A stretch of DNA of 64,000 nt from Polyangium fumosum (GTDB lineage: Bacteria; Myxococcota_A; Polyangia; Polyangiales; Polyangiaceae), in the NCBI RefSeq assembly GCF_005144585.1, contig NZ_SSMQ01000069.1, forward strand, positions 1 through 64,000, read 5' to 3'. The translations under genes were made by a program, and so were the position numbers. Below, piece after piece: positions 1-7,691 of the stretch. Each line of letters starts with the position of its first letter. The stretch's first letter is position 1. The notes under the pieces were generated by a model, which saw only the letters and a program-made list of their open reading frames with translations, was not told the DNA's origin and made no database searches.

Positions 1-83
1 CTTCCCCAAATGGTCCAGGGCTGGCCCTGGTTCGGGTCGAGGGGCGAACAGCCCCCGCGGGGCCCGGGGCAGCGCCCCGGCGC
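1..83. repeat. Right end of a dispersed palindromic element, cut by the window edge
   Basis: From about position 11 the sequence matches the outer right arm of the four elements described below: a CTGG/CCAG hairpin, then GTCGAGGGG, ACAGCCCCC and a final CCGGGGCAGCGCCCCGG hairpin. The rest of this copy lies left of the window. It is separated by only about 27 bases from the next copy, so two elements sit in tandem here. Confidence 0.7.
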
Positions 84-110
84 GGCGGCTTGCGATGAGA
101 CCAATGCTCA

Positions 111-367
111 GGCCAGGGGCTGGACCCAGGCTCGATGAACTGCGCCATGCGCAGTTCATCGAACAGGCCCGGTCAAGACCGGCAACGACGTTGCCCACCA
201 CGACAGACAGCCGCGGGCGCGGTTCGGCTGGCAACCCGGGTTCTTCGTCGGCCTGTTTGAAAAACTGCGCACCGCGCAGTTTTTCAACCCTGGGTCCAGC
301 GCCTCGCTGGTCCGGGGTCGAGGGGGCGGACAGCCCCCTCGCGGGGTCCGGGGCAGCGCCCCGGCGC
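111..367 (+). repeat. Dispersed palindromic element, copy A
   Basis: This copy holds two perfect hairpins with 3-nt loops. One is at 132-162 (arm TCGATGAACTGCGC, loop CAT) and one at 257-287 (arm TTGAAAAACTGCGC, loop ACC). A centre of about 94 bp lies between them, and a G+C-rich outer right arm ends in CCGGGGCAGCGCCCCGG. Most of the outer left arm is missing compared with copies B-D. The centre begins like copy C (acaggc..ggtcaaga..ggc), which sets its orientation. It abuts the 3' end of the response regulator gene. No transposase is encoded. The spurious reading frames through it are not counted as genes. Confidence 0.85.
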
Positions 368-391
368 GACGCTTCCCGACGAAACCCGCGC

Positions 392-1027
392 TCAAATATC
401 GATCAGACCGGCCCGGACGGCGAGGCGGGTCAGGTCGGCGACGCTGTGGGTCGCGACCTTCGCGCAGAGGCGTGCGCGGTGGGTCTCGACGGTCTTCACG
501 CTGATGGCGAGGTGCGCGGCGACCTCCTTCGCGCTGCTGCCCATCGCGAGCAGCCGCAGGACCTGACGCTCGCGCTCGGAGAGCGATGCGAGCACGTCGC
601 CGCGGGCGGCGTCGCGCCGCTGGAGCGCGCGCACCATGGCTGCGCTCACGTCGGGCGAGACCGCGGTGCGGCCCTTGGCCACGGTGCGTATCGCGTCGAT
701 GAGCTCCTTCATGCGGCAGCGCTTCGACAGATACCCGTCCGCGCCCGCGCGCATCGCCTCGCCGACGCGGAACTCGTCCCGGAAGGTGGAGAGCACGAGC
801 ACGCGCGTCTCGCCGAACGACTTGAGCTGCCGAATGAGCTCGGTCCCGCAACGGTCCGCGAGCGACAGCTCGATCACGACGACGTCGAAGGGCTGCCGGT
901 TCTTCTGCGAGAGCGCATCACGTGCGCTCTCCGCCTCCACGACGAGCGTGACATCGGGCTCGTCCCGCAGGGCCTTGGCCAGCGATTCCCGTACGACATT
1001 CTGATCATCGACCAGCAAGAGCTTCAT
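392..1027 (-). CDS. NarL/FixJ-type response regulator with Glu in place of the phospho-acceptor Asp
   Basis: This is a 211-residue protein with a receiver domain (about 1-120) and a C-terminal LuxR-type helix-turn-helix (about 145-205, LSERERQVLRLLA ... KTVETHRARL). It should be a DNA-binding transcription regulator. The acidic pair (LLLVDD, D7/D8), the switch Ser (VLVLS) and the conserved Lys (GYLSK) are present. The phospho-acceptor position, normally Asp at the end of beta-3, is Glu53 in VVVIELSL. Glu at this site often mimics phosphorylation, so the regulator may be constitutively active; that is inference. The ATG is chosen because AGGGGG lies about 7 nt upstream and homology begins at MKLLLVDD. 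No sensor kinase is adjacent. It is divergent from the acyltransferase gene. Confidence 0.9.
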   Translation of the reverse strand: MKLLLVDDQNVVRESLAKALRDEPDVTLVVEAESARDALSQKNRQPFDVVVIELSLADRCGTELIRQLKSFGETRVLVLSTFRDEFRVGEAMRAGADGYLSKRCRMKELIDAIRTVAKGRTAVSPDVSAAMVRALQRRDAARGDVLASLSERERQVLRLLAMGSSAKEVAAHLAISVKTVETHRARLCAKVATHSVADLTRLAVRAGLIDI

Positions 1028-1170
1028 GGTTTTCCCCCTCGCCCCACCATTACCGTGAGAACCCCCTCGAAACGAACCCGCTTTTGGGGTCGGGTTTGCC
1101 CCGTCAGGAGGGAAAAAACCCATCCGGACGTGACGAAACGCCCGGACGAACCACCGGGCAAACCCTCTTC

Positions 1171-1239
1171 CTGTACACATGCGCCGGCCGCACCTGTACA
1201 CATGCGCCGGTTTCACCTGTACACATGCGCCGGACCGCG
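1171..1239. promoter_or_regulatory. Three tandem 23-bp direct repeats (likely operator array)
   Basis: The 17-base core CTGTACACATGCGCCGG occurs perfectly at 1171, 1194 and 1217, giving an exact 23-bp period. The 6-base spacers vary. The core contains the palindrome TGTACA. The array is in the 340-bp gap between the divergent response regulator and acyltransferase genes, about 130-210 bp from both starts. Exact repetition near two helical turns suggests cooperative binding of a regulator, possibly the adjacent response regulator. The binding protein is not known. Nothing else was recognised in this gap. Confidence 0.7.
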
Positions 1240-1367
1240 CCCCCCGGCCGACATCGTCTTGCACCTCCGCGACCGCGCACGCCCCTGCGTCCGCTCCCGC
1301 TGCGGCCCGCGCCTCCGTTCCCCCTGACATCTTCCAGCGAGCTGCTACTCCAGGGAGCGAGCGCCCC

Positions 1368-2261
1368 ATGCAGAGCGGCATCCGGCACATCGCGGAGGAG
1401 CTCCGCTCCGACTCCGCGTTCCTCCGTCGGCTGATGGTCAAGGTGGTGACGAGCGGCCCCGAAGCGCTGCTCCGCTACGGCCCGCTGCTCTTCGGCCCCG
1501 CCTTCGCCACCGGCCTGCACGAAAAACGCAAAAACGTGCGCAGGAACCTGCGCCGCATCCTCGGCCCACGCCCCCCTCTCGACGAGCTCGTCGACATCGC
1601 CGCCGTCTTCACGAACTACGCGAGCTGCATGACCGAAGCGATGCTGCTCGGGACCCCACGCGGCCGAGCCATGGGGCTGCTCTCGAACGCGATCGGCGTC
1701 GACAATTACGAGGCCTGCGCCGCCGTAGGAAAGGGCATCGTCATCGCCACAGCACACCTCGGCGGCTGGGAGGTGGCAGGCCCGATGCTGCACAAGGTGC
1801 GCGCAAAAAACGTGGTCGTCGTGATGGCCCGCGAGCGCGACGAGCGAGCCCGCGCGATGCAAGACGAGCTCCGCGAGCGCTCAGGCGTCAAGGTCGTGCA
1901 CATCGGCGAGACGGCCTTCGACGCGCTGCCGCTGCTCCGCCACCTGCAACAAGACGACGTCGTAGCGATGCAGATCGATCGCGCGCCGCCCGGAATGCGC
2001 ACGCGCACAGTCACCCTCTGCGGCGCGCCCTTCCAGGTGCCCGAGGGCCCCTTGATGATCGCCGCCCTGAGCGGCGCCCCCCTCATGCCAGTCTTCACGC
2101 GCCGCCTCGGCTTCATGCACTACGAGGCCAAAGTCCACGCCCCGATCCACGTCCCCCGCCGGCCCACCCCAAACGACCTCGACGCAGCCGCGCAGCGCCT
2201 GATGGACGATCTCGGCGCATTCCTACGGGACAACCCCACGCAGTGGTTTCATTTCGTTTGA
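1368..2261 (+). CDS. Lysophospholipid/lipid A-type acyltransferase (LpxL/HtrB family)
   Basis: This 297-residue protein of the LpxL/HtrB superfamily transfers an acyl chain to a membrane lipid at the inner membrane. The catalytic H-x4-E motif is visible as TAHLGGWE, followed by a second block with an acidic/Arg pair (MQIDRAPPGM) and a typical EGPLMIAALSGAPLMPVF segment. The closing NPTQWFHF matches the family C terminus. The ATG is preceded by GGAGCGAG about 8 nt upstream. The length fits the family (about 290-310). The substrate (lipid A or another glycolipid) cannot be told from sequence. It is convergent with the ABC ATPase gene across element copy B. Confidence 0.85.
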   Translation: MQSGIRHIAEELRSDSAFLRRLMVKVVTSGPEALLRYGPLLFGPAFATGLHEKRKNVRRNLRRILGPRPPLDELVDIAAVFTNYASCMTEAMLLGTPRGRAMGLLSNAIGVDNYEACAAVGKGIVIATAHLGGWEVAGPMLHKVRAKNVVVVMARERDERARAMQDELRERSGVKVVHIGETAFDALPLLRHLQQDDVVAMQIDRAPPGMRTRTVTLCGAPFQVPEGPLMIAALSGAPLMPVFTRRLGFMHYEAKVHAPIHVPRRPTPNDLDAAAQRLMDDLGAFLRDNPTQWFHFV

Positions 2262-2268
2262 GGGCGTA

Positions 2269-2607
2269 GCGCCGGGGTTTCACCCCGGGCCCCGACCAGG
2301 GGTTGTCCACCCCTGGACCCGGACCAGGCACGGCCTGGACCGAAGGTGGAAGAACTGCGCGATGCGCAGTTCTTCCAACGGGCCGGTGGCAAGACCACGG
2401 ACGTGCGTTTCAAGCTGGCGACGGGCACGTTGCCAGTCGAGCCGTCAGCGCTGCGGCCTTGGCTGGCAGGCCCGTCGCCGGTCTTGACCCTGGCTGTTCG
2501 ATGAACTGCGCATCGCGCAGTTCATCGACCCTGGGTCCAGCGCCTCGCTGGTCCGGGGTGGAGGGGGCGGACAGCCCCCTCCTGGGGCCTGGGGCAACGC
2601 CCCAGCT
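2269..2607 (-). repeat. Dispersed palindromic element, copy B
   Basis: This is a full-length copy, inverted relative to copy C. Its reverse complement matches the centre of C closely (gtcaaga..ggcgacg, gcagcgctgacgg, cgtcgccagcttgaaa). Its hairpins are at 2347-2377 (arm TGGAAGAACTGCGC, loop GAT) and 2498-2528 (arm TCGATGAACTGCGC, loop ATC). The outer arms are GCCGGGGTTTCACCCCGG on one side and CTGGGGCAACGCCCCAG on the other. It fills nearly all of the gap between two convergent genes. Confidence 0.88.
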
Positions 2608-2647
2608 CCGCGCCCCCAAGCAGAAACCTACGCTCAGCAAAACCTGC

Positions 2648-3397
2648 TCACAGGGGACCCTCGGTCAACCCGTGGACGAACTGCCGGACGTAGGGGTCTT
2701 CGCTCGTCTTGGCTTCCTCGGTCGTGCCGTCGAAGACGAGTCGACCGCGGTAGAGCATGCCGACGCGATCGGTCACGGTGAGGAGCCGATCGAGATCACT
2801 CGACACCATCACGACGGTGGCTCCTGCGGCGCGTTGCTCGTCGCGGAGCAGCTCGAAGATTCGCTGGGACGTCACGGGATCGAGGCCTGCTGCGGGCTCA
2901 TCGTAGAGCACGATCTCTGCTTTCGTGATCGTCGCTCGCGCCACGCCCACGCGTTTCTTTTGGCCGCCCGAGAGACCTGCGGGCAAACGATCCTCGAAGC
3001 CGGGGAGGGACACCACGCGCAGCCTCTCGGCGACGCGCTCGACGACCTCCTCGTCGCGGAGGTTGAAGAGCCGGCGCAGCGGGAACGCGATGTTCTCGCC
3101 CACCGTCATGTAGTCGAAGAGCGCGTTGTTCTGGAACAACATCCCGAACCGCAGACGGAACTTCTGCAGCTCGAGATCGCTCATCTGGTGCACGTCCTCT
3201 CCCTCGACGAGGATGCGCCCTGCGTCGGGCCGGTAGAGCCCTGTGATGAGCTTGAGCAACACGCTCTTGCCCGAGGCGCCGGGGCCGATGAGCCCGTACA
3301 GACAGCCACGTGGGATGGAGAGGTTCACGCCGCGGAGCACGGTCCGCGCGCCGAAGCGCTTCGTGATGTCTTCGATGCGGATGAGCGGCTCGGTCAT
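2648..3397 (-). CDS. ABC transporter ATPase, Mla/Mce (MlaF-like) type
   Basis: This 249-residue ATP-binding subunit has a Walker A (GPGASGKSVL), Q-loop (LFQNNALFDYMTV), signature (LSGGQKKR), Walker B (IVLYDEPAAGLDP) and a late switch region (VVMVSSDL, where the usual His is Ser-Asp). The FQNNALFDYMTVGENIAFPL region is typical of MlaF/Ttg2A ATPases that power retrograde phospholipid or Mce-type transport. No permease (MlaE) or Mce protein is nearby, so its partner must be elsewhere. The missing switch His is worth noting, although some Mla ATPases vary there. The start is ATG, 17 bp after the stop of the upstream pseudokinase gene, so both are probably co-transcribed. Confidence 0.88.
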   Translation of the reverse strand: MTEPLIRIEDITKRFGARTVLRGVNLSIPRGCLYGLIGPGASGKSVLLKLITGLYRPDAGRILVEGEDVHQMSDLELQKFRLRFGMLFQNNALFDYMTVGENIAFPLRRLFNLRDEEVVERVAERLRVVSLPGFEDRLPAGLSGGQKKRVGVARATITKAEIVLYDEPAAGLDPVTSQRIFELLRDEQRAAGATVVMVSSDLDRLLTVTDRVGMLYRGRLVFDGTTEEAKTSEDPYVRQFVHGLTEGPL

Positions 3398-3414
3398 GGG
3401 ACGGCCGCGCGGGG

Positions 3415-4980
3415 CTAGTTTGCGGCGAACGTCGTGTGCGTCACGTCGAGACGCGGGTGCGCCGGGAAGGAGAGTGCGCGCACCTGACCGGCGACACACG
3501 AGTTGATGCCCGGGTTCGAGGGCTTCGACGTCACGGTCACGCCGACGGCGCGGCCGTTCTGGACCGCCGCGCAGATGCTCACCTCGGTCGAGGGGGGCAC
3601 GCTGCATGAGTTGAGGTAGTTGCCGCGGTTCAGCACGTTGCCGAACGAGCCTGCGCTGAGATCGGGCGGCGCGTCCTTGCTGTAGTCCTCGATGTACTTC
3701 GAGCGCGCGCCCTCGCAGCTCATGCCGCCGCCGAGCACGGGGTACTTGCCGCCGCCGCCTCCGCCCACGGCGCCGCCGCCTGCGGGGCCGCCTTTGCCCT
3801 TGCCGAGCCCGGCGTCGACCTCCACGGCGACGACGCTGTCGCCTTGGACCTCTTTCGTCTCGTTCTTGCTGCCGCGCACGCTGAGCAGCCATCCGGCGAA
3901 ACCTGCGCCGAGCACGCCGATCACGGCGAGGCCGATGAGCGCCTTGTACTGCGTGCCCTTGCGCTCGGCGACGACGACGGCTTCGAGGTTCTTCTTCTCC
4001 TGCTTGATGTCGCGGTTCAGCTTCGCCTGCTCGGCGTACGGGGCAAACTGCTCCCAGTCCTTGATGAACCGCTCCTCGTTCAGGATCGAGTCGCGCAGCG
4101 GGTTCTCGCCGAGGAAGTTGCCCGTGGCGATCTGCTGCAGCACCTCGACGGCGCTGAACGGCCCGTGATCCATGCCGTCCTTGATGACCACGTAACGCGG
4201 GCGTGGATCGGACTCGAGCGCGGCCTTGAGATCGGCGAGGCGCTGGGTGGGATCGTTCGCGTTGCGCACCTCGGGCGCCTTCACGACGGCGATGGGAAAG
4301 GGACCATCGTTCACCGGCGCGGCGGGACGTGCTTGGACGGCGGGCGCGCCGGGGATGTTGGGGGCTCTCGGCGCGGCGGGGATGGCGACGCCGCCGGTCG
4401 TCGTGGCGGGCGGGATGAGGGACATCGCGACGTCGACCTCGACGCCGTCGTCGAGGCCTGCGTCCGTGGGCGGCGGCGCGATGGAGGCGCCGGGCGCGAC
4501 GTTGTGCAGGGCCTGCGCGAGTGCGCCGAGATCGGCGGGGCGGTGCTTTGCGTCGGCGACGAGGGCCTTGCCGAGGATCATCTCGAGCGAGGCGGGCAGG
4601 TCGGGCACGACGTCCGTGGGCCGCTTCATGCCCGGACCAACGCTGCCGCCGGTGAGCATCTCGTAGAGGATGGATCCGATGCTGAAGACGCTCGCGCGCG
4701 CGTCGCCGGGCGTGCCCTTGCGAGACTCGGGCGCGATGCAGGCGCGATCGGACGGGAGCACGGGGAGTCCCTCGGCCTTGTCCTCGAGCAGGCTGACGGC
4801 GGAGCCTGTGTAGAGGATGGCGGAGGGGTGAACGAAGAGCGCTTTGCCCTCGCGATGTAGCTCCTGGATTTCTGTGCAGAGCGGCACGAGGACGGAGAGC
4901 GACTCTCTCAGATCGAAGGTGCGTCCGGAGGCTCGACGCGCCTCCAACTCGGCTCGGAGTGTACCGGGCGTGATGGACAT
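3415..4980 (-). CDS. Membrane-anchored pseudokinase with GYF_2-like domain
   Basis: This 521-residue protein has an N-terminal region (about 20-170) that resembles the C-lobe of a Ser/Thr kinase (VFSIGSILYEMLTGGSVGP ... KALVADAKHRPADLGAL). It has no VAIK Lys, HRD or DFG motif, so it should be catalytically dead. A Pro/Ala linker follows, then a GYF_2-like module (YVVIKDGMDHGPFSAVEVLQ, about 275-320), one transmembrane helix (IGLAVIGVLGAGFAGWLL, about 370), a Gly-rich stretch and a periplasmic domain with conserved Cys. This layout recalls myxobacterial AgmX/gliding-type adaptor proteins; that is inference. The ATG was chosen because AAGGTGG precedes it, rather than the ATG 11 codons upstream. 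Confidence 0.75.
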   Translation of the reverse strand: MSITPGTLRAELEARRASGRTFDLRESLSVLVPLCTEIQELHREGKALFVHPSAILYTGSAVSLLEDKAEGLPVLPSDRACIAPESRKGTPGDARASVFSIGSILYEMLTGGSVGPGMKRPTDVVPDLPASLEMILGKALVADAKHRPADLGALAQALHNVAPGASIAPPPTDAGLDDGVEVDVAMSLIPPATTTGGVAIPAAPRAPNIPGAPAVQARPAAPVNDGPFPIAVVKAPEVRNANDPTQRLADLKAALESDPRPRYVVIKDGMDHGPFSAVEVLQQIATGNFLGENPLRDSILNEERFIKDWEQFAPYAEQAKLNRDIKQEKKNLEAVVVAERKGTQYKALIGLAVIGVLGAGFAGWLLSVRGSKNETKEVQGDSVVAVEVDAGLGKGKGGPAGGGAVGGGGGGKYPVLGGGMSCEGARSKYIEDYSKDAPPDLSAGSFGNVLNRGNYLNSCSVPPSTEVSICAAVQNGRAVGVTVTSKPSNPGINSCVAGQVRALSFPAHPRLDVTHTTFAAN

Positions 4981-5107
4981 CGGCGCCACCTTAACGCCGA
5001 AGGCCAGCGGCACTCAACATGAGCCGGGGGTGGTCGTTACGGTGGGGGCGATCCGAGGGCGGATCGTGCGGGTGGCGGGAGGGTGGTCTTTGGAGTTGCC
5101 AGGCGGC

Positions 5108-5332
5108 TCAGGAGAGCTGGGTGGGGGGCGGCTTGTTGGAGCGCTCTTCTTCGACGAGGATCGTGAAGACGAGCCCGGCGCCGAGGATGGGCAGGAGCCA
5201 GATGAGCTGGGCCTGGAGGATCTTCTGCTTGCGCTCGAAGAGACGGCTCTTGAACACCCGGATCGTGAGCCAGGTCTGGAAAGCCACGAGAGCCAGGAGA
5301 AGGGCGCCGAGGATGCCGTCGAAGAGGTCCAT
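5108..5332 (-). CDS. Small two-helix membrane protein, unknown function
   Basis: This 74-residue protein has two hydrophobic segments: residues 7-24 (LGALLLALVAFQTWLTI) and about 43-60 (LIWLLPILGAGLVFTIL). A basic loop lies between them (KSRLFERKQK), and the C-terminal tail is polar. The pattern is that of a small inner-membrane protein similar in size to phospholipase D-nuclease N-terminal-like proteins, but no family motif is seen. A TAGGTT hexamer lies 12 nt upstream of the ATG. It stands upstream of, and in the same direction as, the pseudokinase gene. Confidence 0.6.
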   Translation of the reverse strand: MDLFDGILGALLLALVAFQTWLTIRVFKSRLFERKQKILQAQLIWLLPILGAGLVFTILVEEERSNKPPPTQLS

Positions 5333-5478
5333 GAGGGTCGAGGGAACCTAGCCAGTCAGCCTGTGCTTTCAAGGTGGGAGGTGGGCGATTTCGCGATCGA
5401 GGGTGCGGAGGGTGGGGGGGCGGCGGCGGTGGGGCGTTGTCTCTTGACCCAGCCTCCGGCCATTGCTGAGCTTCCCTC

Positions 5479-6783
5479 GTGACTCCCCGCACCACGCCAT
5501 CGCTCCGCATCTCCCGGCTGGTCGTGCAGAACTTCCGCACGTTCCAGGGTCCGACCGAGATCCCGCTCGCGTCCGCGGGAGGCGTGGCGGACGAGGTCGC
5601 GGTGTTCCACGGGGGGAACGGGAGCGGGAAGTCGAACGCGCTGGCGGCGCTGGAGTTGTTCTTTCGGGCGGCGATCCTCTGGTTGCGCACGCGCACGACG
5701 TTGGGCTCCGACGACTGCGTCATGAACTGGTGGAGCGCTACAGCAACCACCCAAGGCTTCCCGTCGGCGCGCGACTGGCCGCCGAGCGTACGCGAGCCGC
5801 AGCGGATCGACGTCCTGTTTGCGGGCGCAAAGACGCCATTCTCGGTGGTCCTCACCCCGAGTGGTAACAACTGCATCCTGCGGATGGAGGGCGTGTGGGG
5901 CCCGGGGATCGCGCCCCCTGCGAGGATGTCATCAGGTGGAGGCGACTATCTATCGTCGATCCGCAACCAGCTAGAGGCTCCCCTCGGCCCAGACACGCAG
6001 CCTCTCTTTCGGTTGGATGCGCGTCGACGAGAGTCGCAATTCACGGGTGACAAGCAGCGCTCGGATGCACCCGAGAGCCCCCTCTCCGTCAAGCTCGCGC
6101 ACCGACTCCTCGATCTCGCGACCTCCCTCGAGCCGCTCGACACGGAGCGCTGGCGCGCATTCACGCAGCTCCTGTCACGCTTCAAGACCCTCGCGGGTCG
6201 TGAGGTCAACGTTCTGCGCCTTCCTGACGGAAGCGCCGATCTCCGCTTTGAAATCCGCGGCAAACAGATCCTCCGCGTCTCCGAGCTGAGCTCGGGCGAG
6301 CAGCAGGTCGTGGCCCTCTGCGCCGCCGTGCTGACATCCCGCGCGGCCATCGTGGCCATCGAGGAGCCGGAGATCAGCTTGGATTCGAGCTACCAGGAGC
6401 TTCTCCGCGACGTGCTGCGCGAGCAGGTGCGGAGCGGGCTCGTGGATCAGATCATCCTGGAGAGCCACGTCCCGATCTTCGATGGGCCCGAGGTCGTTCG
6501 CTTCAGTCGATCATCCGAGGGTGCAACCTCGGTCGAGAGACAGCCGTCCGACCTCGTCGGCGCCGATCTCCGCGAGCGTGCACGTGCGCGTGGCGCGGAG
6601 GAGCAGTGGGTCACGCCGGAGGGCTACACGAAGCTGCCCAAAATCATGCTCGACAACCTCAGGCTGCAGGCAGGTGGTCACCTCTGGTTCCTGCGCTCGG
6701 AGGAAAAGGGGCGCTGGGAAGCGTGGACCGCTCCAGAGCTCGACCAGATGTTCGGGTTCCCCGGCACGGACGAGACGAAGTAG
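5479..6783 (+). CDS. AAA/ABC-type ATPase of the RecF/OLD class, first gene of an ATPase-PIN pair
   Basis: This 434-residue protein starts with a RecF/OLD-like N terminus (ISRLVVQNFRTFQGPTEIPL). It has Walker A GGNGSGKSN (about 45-53), an ABC-like signature LSSGEQQVVALCAAVL (about 269-284) and Walker B AAIVAIEEPEISLD (about 287-300), followed by the ESHVPIF segment that holds the family switch His. OLD nucleases carry a C-terminal TOPRIM domain. Here only about 110 residues follow and no TOPRIM acidic motifs are seen, so nuclease activity must come from elsewhere, probably the next gene. The GTG start has no strong Shine-Dalgarno. Such stand-alone SMC-like ATPases paired with a small nuclease are frequent in defence systems; that role is inferred. 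Confidence 0.85.
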   Translation: MTPRTTPSLRISRLVVQNFRTFQGPTEIPLASAGGVADEVAVFHGGNGSGKSNALAALELFFRAAILWLRTRTTLGSDDCVMNWWSATATTQGFPSARDWPPSVREPQRIDVLFAGAKTPFSVVLTPSGNNCILRMEGVWGPGIAPPARMSSGGGDYLSSIRNQLEAPLGPDTQPLFRLDARRRESQFTGDKQRSDAPESPLSVKLAHRLLDLATSLEPLDTERWRAFTQLLSRFKTLAGREVNVLRLPDGSADLRFEIRGKQILRVSELSSGEQQVVALCAAVLTSRAAIVAIEEPEISLDSSYQELLRDVLREQVRSGLVDQIILESHVPIFDGPEVVRFSRSSEGATSVERQPSDLVGADLRERARARGAEEQWVTPEGYTKLPKIMLDNLRLQAGGHLWFLRSEEKGRWEAWTAPELDQMFGFPGTDETK

Positions 6784-6786
6784 CCG

Positions 6787-7305
6787 ATGCAGCTCTGGAT
6801 CGACACGAACTGCGCACGCGGCGTCGCCGACCTGAAGGAAATCGCCGGTCTCGCCCGAGGGAAGGGCGTCACCGTCGTGATCCATCCGCAGGTCTACCTG
6901 GAGCGACGCCGGCAGATGCGCGTGGAGAAGGGCTCACAGTTCAAGGCCGCCCTCTTCGACAGGTTCCTGGATACGGAAAAGATCCACGTGCCCTCTTTCG
7001 TGCTCGATCAGCCTCTCGCCGCCACGTGGGCTGACGCGCTTTACGAGCGGTACCCGACAGCCGAAGCGTGGGAAGGGGCCAAGCAGAAGACGCTCGGCGG
7101 TGTGCTCCGGGGAGGGTTCGCCGTCCTCCCCGGCGACATGCCCATGACAACGGACTGGCTCATCTCCCTCCTCGTGGCGAGTGATCCCTCCGCGCGGGTC
7201 GTTACACACGACGAAGGCGAAGAGTGGCGCGCGCTTCGGGAAGCCAAGCGCGTCCTTTCCTGGAGCGAGGCGATCGCATGGCTTGAAAGCCTGCCCTCCG
7301 TCTGA
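6787..7305 (+). CDS. PIN-domain-like nuclease, partner of the ATPase
   Basis: This 172-residue protein begins 3 nt after the ATPase stop codon, so the two genes are translationally linked. PIN-fold acidic positions are visible: Asp6 in LWIDTN at the end of strand 1, Asp123 in TTDWLISLLVA (compare the family DxxIxA helix) and Asp142 in VVTHDEGEEW (family TxD). Glu residues in the first helices could supply the fourth ligand. This pattern fits a metal-dependent RNase/DNase. The size is slightly above the usual 130-150 residues, with an insertion before the third motif. No VapB-type antitoxin is adjacent, so it is not a standard toxin-antitoxin pair. Confidence 0.72.
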   Translation: MQLWIDTNCARGVADLKEIAGLARGKGVTVVIHPQVYLERRRQMRVEKGSQFKAALFDRFLDTEKIHVPSFVLDQPLAATWADALYERYPTAEAWEGAKQKTLGGVLRGGFAVLPGDMPMTTDWLISLLVASDPSARVVTHDEGEEWRALREAKRVLSWSEAIAWLESLPSV

Positions 7306-7339
7306 ACCTGCCTCCCCGACGTGGGAACGCGCCCCACCT

Positions 7340-7660
7340 CGTCGCAACGCGCGTTCCCCTTTCTCGCAACGCTCGTGGAGTCCAAGGCGGGGCGCGTCCC
7401 TCCTCTTCGCAACGCTCGCGGATCCGCAGCGGAGAGCCTTCCCCTTTTTCTCAACGTGCTCACCTCCGAAGGAAGGAGCGTTGCAAAATCTCGCAACGCT
7501 CTCGGATGCCGATCCCGAAGCATTCCCACATCTCGCAACCGCTTCCGCGTCCGATGCGACGACGATTCCTCCGCGTCGCAACGCTGCCGGCTCTGGATCC
7601 CGGCACGTTCCCCTTGTTCGGAACGCGCGTTGCTCCGTTTCGCGGTGCGTTGACGCTTCG
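7340..7660. repeat. Degenerate 41-44-bp tandem repeat, no gene
   Basis: The core TCGCAACGC or a near variant recurs at about 7342, 7364, 7407, 7450, 7491, 7532, 7576 and 7618. After the first short interval of 22 bp, the spacing is 43, 43, 41, 41, 44 and 42. Between cores the sequence is divergent but keeps short shared words (ggatcc, cggatgccgatcccg, pyrimidine tracts before the core). All frames give low-complexity translations, so I see no gene. The repeat lies directly downstream of the ATPase-PIN pair and ends just before the promoter of the next gene. Confidence 0.6.
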
Positions 7661-7691
7661 CGAAGCGCGCTTCTTGGCTAGAGTGTCGCCC

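Noticed and set aside
6787-7305. VapC toxin of a toxin-antitoxin pair
   Set aside because: The upstream partner is a 434-residue ATPase, not a small DNA-binding antitoxin, and the PIN protein is longer than VapC.
7605-7620. Sigma-54 promoter (GGCACG..TTG) before the esterase-like gene
   Set aside because: The -12 GC is missing; the TAGAGT hexamer nearer the start is a better candidate.
7340-7660. Possible CRISPR array
   Set aside because: Only an 8-9-bp core is repeated, there is no constant 25-37-bp repeat, and no cas gene is present.
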